From assembly GCA_025924845.1 (NCBI GenBank), contig JAICHN010000159.1, positions 1-10,270 of the forward strand: 10,270 nucleotides of DNA, read 5' to 3'. The notes below the pieces were generated by a model. It searched no databases. It had not been told where the DNA came from and was given only the letters and a program-made list of their open reading frames with translations. The translations under genes and the position numbers were made by a program. Below are positions 7,038 to 10,270 of the stretch, piece after piece; position 1 is the first letter of the stretch; every line of letters begins with the position of its first letter. The stretch is from Chloroflexota bacterium (GTDB lineage: Bacteria > Chloroflexota > UBA5177 > JANWHV01).

Positions 7038-7446
7038 AGACTACAGCCGGCGCTCGCCGGTGGAAAAACTGGGCATCAAGGCGGGCCGCGCCGTAGCGTT
7101 CGAGGCAGTGGCCTGGCCGATCGACCCGATCTTGCGGGCAGCGGTGCTGCGCCAGGCGGGACGGGATGTCGCCGCCGCTGATGAGCAGGTGGATACGGTA
7201 CTGGTCACCGTAAGCACCCCAACCGAGGCCGAGGAAGCGTTACGACGCTGGAAAGTCCGTCTCCATCCCGCCGGAGGGATCTGGCTGCTTAGTTGCAAAC
7301 GCGGCTCTCCCCTTTATGTGGATCAGCGGCTCCTGATCGAGAGTGGATTGACCGCCGGCATGGTAGACAACAAGGTATGCTCGGTCTCCGAAATGGTCAG
7401 CGCCATGCGCTTTGTGCTTCGCCTCCGCGATCGTCCACCGCGCTGA
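7027..7446 (+). CDS. DUF3052-type small protein
   Basis: A 139-residue protein resembling the DUF3052 family of uncharacterised bacterial proteins. Recognisable parts are KLGIKAG near the N-terminus (14-20), a VLVTVST strand (58-64), the GGIWLLSCKRG core (83-93), and the best-conserved block GMVDNKVCSV (111-120) with MRFVLRLRDR (127-136). It looks cytoplasmic, single-domain and alpha/beta; no catalytic residues are evident. I chose the ATG at 7027, which overlaps the ABC-F stop by 11 bases and suggests translational coupling. The ATG at 7000 is in frame but would add nine residues inside the ABC-F reading frame. No strong ribosome binding site precedes either, which fits coupling. Confidence 0.8.
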   Translation: MADRDYSRRSPVEKLGIKAGRAVAFEAVAWPIDPILRAAVLRQAGRDVAAADEQVDTVLVTVSTPTEAEEALRRWKVRLHPAGGIWLLSCKRGSPLYVDQRLLIESGLTAGMVDNKVCSVSEMVSAMRFVLRLRDRPPR

Positions 7447-7503
7447 TTTCCGCTTCTTCGTCGTGCGACCCCATTTCGGTACGCAGCCGCCCGTTGCCTT
7501 GCT

Positions 7504-8904
7504 ATGCTGGACAGGTATGTTCACCCCGGACTGAGACAGGCGGGCGCGGGGCTGAGTGTGCATACGAATCAGCGGACCTTGGGGCCGAGCTTCCCGCTTG
7601 GCTGGAACGGAAGAATCGGGAACACGAGTGCCGGGGGCGGGCCATTGCCCATACGGGTTGTTGTGCGAAGGATCAGGGGCATCGTTCGCCTCCGCTCGCT
7701 TGACGCGGTCGGTATCCTTCTGGTCTCGCAAGGGCTGATTAACGTCGGCCTCGGCACCTTTTCCGTCCTCTATAACCTCTACCTGAGCGCCCTCGGCCAA
7801 TCGCTGGCCTATATCGGCGCCTTCAACGCGCTCAGCATTCTCGCTCTCGGCATAGGCGCCTTACTCATGGGCGGCCTGGCCCGCTGGGTCAGCCACAAGC
7901 AGGCCCTGTTTGTGGGCGCCCTGCTGGTCATTCTGGTGCAGGTTCTGCTTGGGGTTGGTACCACGCCCTGGCTTCTGATGCTGGGGGGCGTGATATGGGG
8001 CGTGGCGCAAGCACTGAGTCTGGTGCCCGTCGCCCCCTTGCTCAGCGAAAATGTGGACCGGGGACAGCGTGCCGCCGTGTTTGGCAGACTCTACGCCACC
8101 TGGGCGTTGGCAAGTGTGGTAGGCAGCGCTCTGGGCGGGGTGCTGCCCGGAGCGATGGCGGCGCTGCTCGCCCTCGGCTCGGGGCATGGACCCGCGGCCT
8201 ATCGAGATGCGCTGCTGGTGGCCACGGCAATCGCCGGTCTCTCCTTGCCCCTCTGCTATTTCCTCCCGTCCAACCAAGCCGGCGACACCGTGGAGTCCTC
8301 GGCCGACGCACCGGTGGGCAGTGGTTGGGCCCTTCTCACGGTTCGACGCACCATTACCAGTGTGGCAGTGACGATCGGCCTCTACAGCTTCGCGGCCGGT
8401 TTAGTAGCGCCGTTCTTCAACGTCTATTTCGCGGAGCAACTCCATCTCGCCACGTCGCTGATTGGCGCCCTTTTCGCCGTTGGCGCCCTCCTGAGTGCCG
8501 TGGGAAGTCTCTATGGTCCACGCATTGCCCGCCGTTTCGGGAGCGTAAAAGCGGTAACTCTGGTCCGTTTAGCGCTCGCACCCTGCCTGATCGCCCTGGC
8601 CCTTGGCACCGTCGTGCCCCTCCTTGCCATGGGAGGATTCCTGGCCCGCTACGCGCTCGTCTTCATGTCGGGCGCTCTCGATTCTCACTTCACGCTGTCG
8701 GCGGTGCCGGCTCGGTCGCGGGCGCTGGCCAGCGGGGCGCGCACCAGCGCCTACAATCTATGTTGGGCGCTTGGCGCCTGGGCGGCAGGGTTGTTGATTG
8801 ACCAGGTTGGCTATCCCGCCATGTTCCTGGCCAGTGCGGCCACCACGGTAGCGGCAAGCTTCCTCTTCCTGGGCCTGTTCAGCCTGACTGGACGTGAACG
8901 CTGA
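7504..8904 (+). CDS. MFS transporter (start uncertain)
   Basis: A major facilitator superfamily permease with about 12 hydrophobic segments between residues 66 and 462, counted from the ATG at 7504. A motif-A-like loop GGLARWVSHKQ (123-133) follows the second segment, its counterpart GPRIARRFGS (338-347) lies in the second half, and a polar central loop (257-280) separates the two six-helix bundles. The substrate is not readable; an efflux role is a guess. The coordinates give the open frame. The first 50 or so codons use AGG, AGA, ATA and CCA far more than the rest, encode no hydrophobic helix and lack a ribosome binding site. Translation may therefore start at TTG 7645 or GTG 7663, which would give 413-419 residues, a typical MFS length. 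The stop and the frame from about 7690 are secure. It follows the DUF3052 gene in the same direction. Confidence 0.88.
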   Translation: MLDRYVHPGLRQAGAGLSVHTNQRTLGPSFPLGWNGRIGNTSAGGGPLPIRVVVRRIRGIVRLRSLDAVGILLVSQGLINVGLGTFSVLYNLYLSALGQSLAYIGAFNALSILALGIGALLMGGLARWVSHKQALFVGALLVILVQVLLGVGTTPWLLMLGGVIWGVAQALSLVPVAPLLSENVDRGQRAAVFGRLYATWALASVVGSALGGVLPGAMAALLALGSGHGPAAYRDALLVATAIAGLSLPLCYFLPSNQAGDTVESSADAPVGSGWALLTVRRTITSVAVTIGLYSFAAGLVAPFFNVYFAEQLHLATSLIGALFAVGALLSAVGSLYGPRIARRFGSVKAVTLVRLALAPCLIALALGTVVPLLAMGGFLARYALVFMSGALDSHFTLSAVPARSRALASGARTSAYNLCWALGAWAAGLLIDQVGYPAMFLASAATTVAASFLFLGLFSLTGRER

Positions 8905-8957
8905 TCGGGCGTGTAATCTAAGCTAAAGTCCAGATAGCGGCACCGGGCAGCAACATT

Positions 8958-9408
8958 ATGAGGAAGAAATCCAGGGAATACTTTACATGGCGTGGTTTTC
9001 TGGAGCAGCTTGATGCGGCTCCGCGCGTTCGCCGTGATCCCGTAGCCGACGATCGAGCGTTCACCGCACTCGCGCGCGATATCGAGAAGAGGTTGGACTG
9101 CTCAGTCACTGTTGAAGATAGTCTCTCCTGTCAGGATGAGGCAGTGTTTGGAAGGATGCTCCTTCCGCGTGAAGTTCCTAACTGAGGACTATATGGCGTG
9201 GTTGTCCGCAAGCCGAGTCGGGAATATCGCGACGGTGTGGGACTGGGATGGGGTAGTGCATCCTGTCAAGCTCGGCATCATCGTCGAAACCGTTGCAGCT
9301 CACGGGCTGTTCTATATTCCGAGCGCCGTTCTATACACTACCTTTACCGGACGGGATCGCGACTCAAGTGAGAATAGCTGGCACGAAAGATTTTTCGGCT
9401 ACGGTTAG
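8958..9408 (+). pseudogene. Frameshifted gene of unknown function
   Basis: Two overlapping partial frames read like one protein. Frame one (8958-9185) gives 75 residues from MRKKSREYF to GRMLLPRE and then stops at TGA 9183. The next frame continues from about 9170 with FLTEDYMAW, DWDGVVHP and HGLFYIPSAVLYT to a C-terminal WHERFFGYG, with stop at 9406-9408. Joined at 9165-9180 they make about 150 residues, and neither half alone looks complete: the second has no credible start before the join. A single-base indel would explain this, either a real inactivating mutation or a sequencing error. I do not recognise the family and see no membrane segment or signal peptide. Base composition is visibly less GC-rich than the neighbours, hinting at a transferred accessory gene. 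There is no strong ribosome binding site before the ATG at 8958. Confidence 0.6.
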
Positions 9409-9479
9409 GGTTGCTGTTTAGGGTCTTTTCCACCATCGGCTTACCATGCGCGACATACTCTTCCCGGCAACCCCGAACC
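9403..9479. repeat. Imperfect inverted repeat between convergent genes
   Basis: GGTTAGGGTTGC (9403-9414) pairs imperfectly with GGCAACCCCGAACC (9466-9479) across a loop of about 50 bases. It overlaps the stop of the frameshifted gene and lies 25 bases from the stop of the convergent regulator. It might fold in either transcript, but the loop is long and no T-run follows, so I do not call it a terminator. Confidence 0.3.
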
Positions 9480-9504
9480 TACCCGATGATCCCGGCTTTC
9501 GCCC

Positions 9505-10161
9505 TCAAAGCATGATCAGGCCGCGCCGGGCCGCCTGCGTCACCGCCTCCGTACGGCTGGCCGCGCTCAGTTTGGCCATGATGGACCCCATGTGGAACTT
9601 TACGGTGTGCTCACTGATCCCCAATCGCCGCGAGATGCCCTTGTTGCCCAGCCCCTCGCTGACCAGGCGAAGAACCTCCAGTTCACGGGATGTCAGCGGC
9701 TCGATCAGGGCGGCGGCCGAGGCAACGCCGACCGCCGCGGGTTCGACCGGGAGCAGGGCCATGGCTACGGCCGAGTGCAACACCACCAAATCGGCCGCCG
9801 CCGCGGCCACGGCGGCGATGATCTCTTGTTCCGAGGCGTCACGGGGCAGCAATCCACGCGCCCCGGCCCGCAGCGCCTCGCGCGCCCACGGATCGCCGCC
9901 ATCGCAGAGCAACAGTACCGCGCTGTCGGGGGCGCTCTCGGCGATCGGTCGGAACGCTCCCGCCAATTCCTCGTCCTCGTGCTCCAGTTCCAGCAGCACG
10001 ACATCGGGATGCAGCGAGACGGCCAGCGCCTGTAAATCTCGGGCTCCGGCCGCCTCGCCAACCACGGTTACCTCCGGCGCCGCGTTCAGCACGGCGGCCA
10101 GCCCGGCCCGTGCCGTGGGCCGGGCTGCCGCTACCAGAACAGTGGTCACGCGTGTTCCCAT
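9505..10161 (-). CDS. NarL/LuxR-type regulator with degenerate receiver domain
   Basis: A 218-residue DNA-binding transcriptional regulator. The C-terminal LuxR-type helix-turn-helix is intact: LTSRELEVLRLVSEG (156-170), NKGISRRLGISEHTVKFH (173-190) and IMAKL (194-198). The N-terminal domain has the length and strand pattern of a CheY-like receiver (HPDVVLLELE at 51-60, GARGLLPRDAS at 100-110). However, the acidic pair is replaced by Ala11-Ala12, the phosphoacceptor Asp by Glu58, the switch Thr/Ser by Cys86 and the conserved Lys by Arg107. Classical phosphorylation therefore looks unlikely. No histidine kinase is in the window. I chose the ATG at 10161 because a TATAAT box lies just upstream. 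A GTG at 10149 is also possible, while the ATG at 10224 would lie upstream of the promoter. Target genes are unknown. Confidence 0.9.
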   Translation of the reverse strand: MGTRVTTVLVAAARPTARAGLAAVLNAAPEVTVVGEAAGARDLQALAVSLHPDVVLLELEHEDEELAGAFRPIAESAPDSAVLLLCDGGDPWAREALRAGARGLLPRDASEQEIIAAVAAAAADLVVLHSAVAMALLPVEPAAVGVASAAALIEPLTSRELEVLRLVSEGLGNKGISRRLGISEHTVKFHMGSIMAKLSAASRTEAVTQAARRGLIML

Positions 10162-10185
10162 CGGACGGATCGACCCGCGACTTGT

Positions 10186-10191
10186 ATTATA
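10186..10191 (-). promoter_or_regulatory. -10 element (TATAAT) for the NarL-type regulator gene
   Basis: A perfect TATAAT on the minus strand, followed by ACAAG, lies 24 bases upstream of the ATG at 10161. Transcription would begin near 10179, leaving a leader of about 18 bases. This argues against the longer start at 10224. No good -35 box is present 16-18 bases upstream, so an activator may be needed. Confidence 0.5.
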
Positions 10192-10270
10192 TGGGGCCTC
10201 CGGCCGCTGCCGGACGTGACCCATGTCAGATGAGCCGGAGGCACCGTCGTACCCGTAATCACGAGCGATC

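Noticed and set aside
8987..9203. Exact 11-base repeat ATGGCGTGGTT at 8987 and 9193 inside the frameshifted gene
   Set aside because: The flanks do not match and the two copies are read in different frames, so it is probably chance.
9446..10219. Plus-strand open frame of 257 codons
   Set aside because: It is antisense to the NarL-type regulator and its translation is Ser/Ala/Arg low-complexity.
10230..10270. Possible start of a rightward gene reading off the window edge (MSRRHRRTR...)
   Set aside because: There are only 13 codons with no ribosome binding site, too little to support a gene.

Overview
The window is a GC-rich, densely coded bacterial chromosome segment with short gaps and no rRNA, tRNA, CRISPR array, integrase or transposase that I can see. 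Gene content (M32 carboxypeptidase, DUF815-type AAA+ ATPase, ABC-F protein, DUF3052 protein, NarL-type regulator) and the GGCTAAAGCC-type intergenic repeats suggest a GC-rich environmental bacterium. Chloroflexota is my best guess, but nothing here proves the phylum.

Layout, left to right. Positions 1-100 are a perfect palindrome with two 50-base arms and no spacer. It sits exactly at the window edge, so an assembly fold-back is a serious possibility. Two genes then read leftward as one unit: an SDR-family oxidoreductase-like protein (944-1714) followed 16 bases later by a TauE/SafE membrane permease (139-927). A divergent intergenic region (1715-1953) carries promoter-like elements and a small palindrome. 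A rightward series follows: M32 carboxypeptidase Taq (1954-3465), DUF815-type ATPase (3502-4914), a 149-base gap with a short direct repeat and a possible promoter, tandem-ATPase ABC-F protein (5064-7037), a DUF3052-type small protein overlapping it by 11 bases (7027-7446), and an MFS transporter whose start is uncertain (frame open from 7504, stop at 8904). Next comes a lower-GC gene that appears frameshifted (8958-9408). Finally a leftward NarL/LuxR-type regulator (9505-10161), preceded by a TATAAT box, has a receiver domain that has lost the usual phosphorylation residues.

How the genes work together: most are individually recognisable housekeeping or accessory functions (peptidase, AAA+ ATPase, translation-associated ABC-F, efflux-type MFS). 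The rightward series looks co-oriented and partly co-transcribed, but I see no clear single pathway and no convincing new multi-gene system. The points most worth a second look are the edge palindrome, the degenerate receiver, the SDR lacking Tyr/Lys, the frameshifted gene, and the short GGCTAAAGCC repeat pair.
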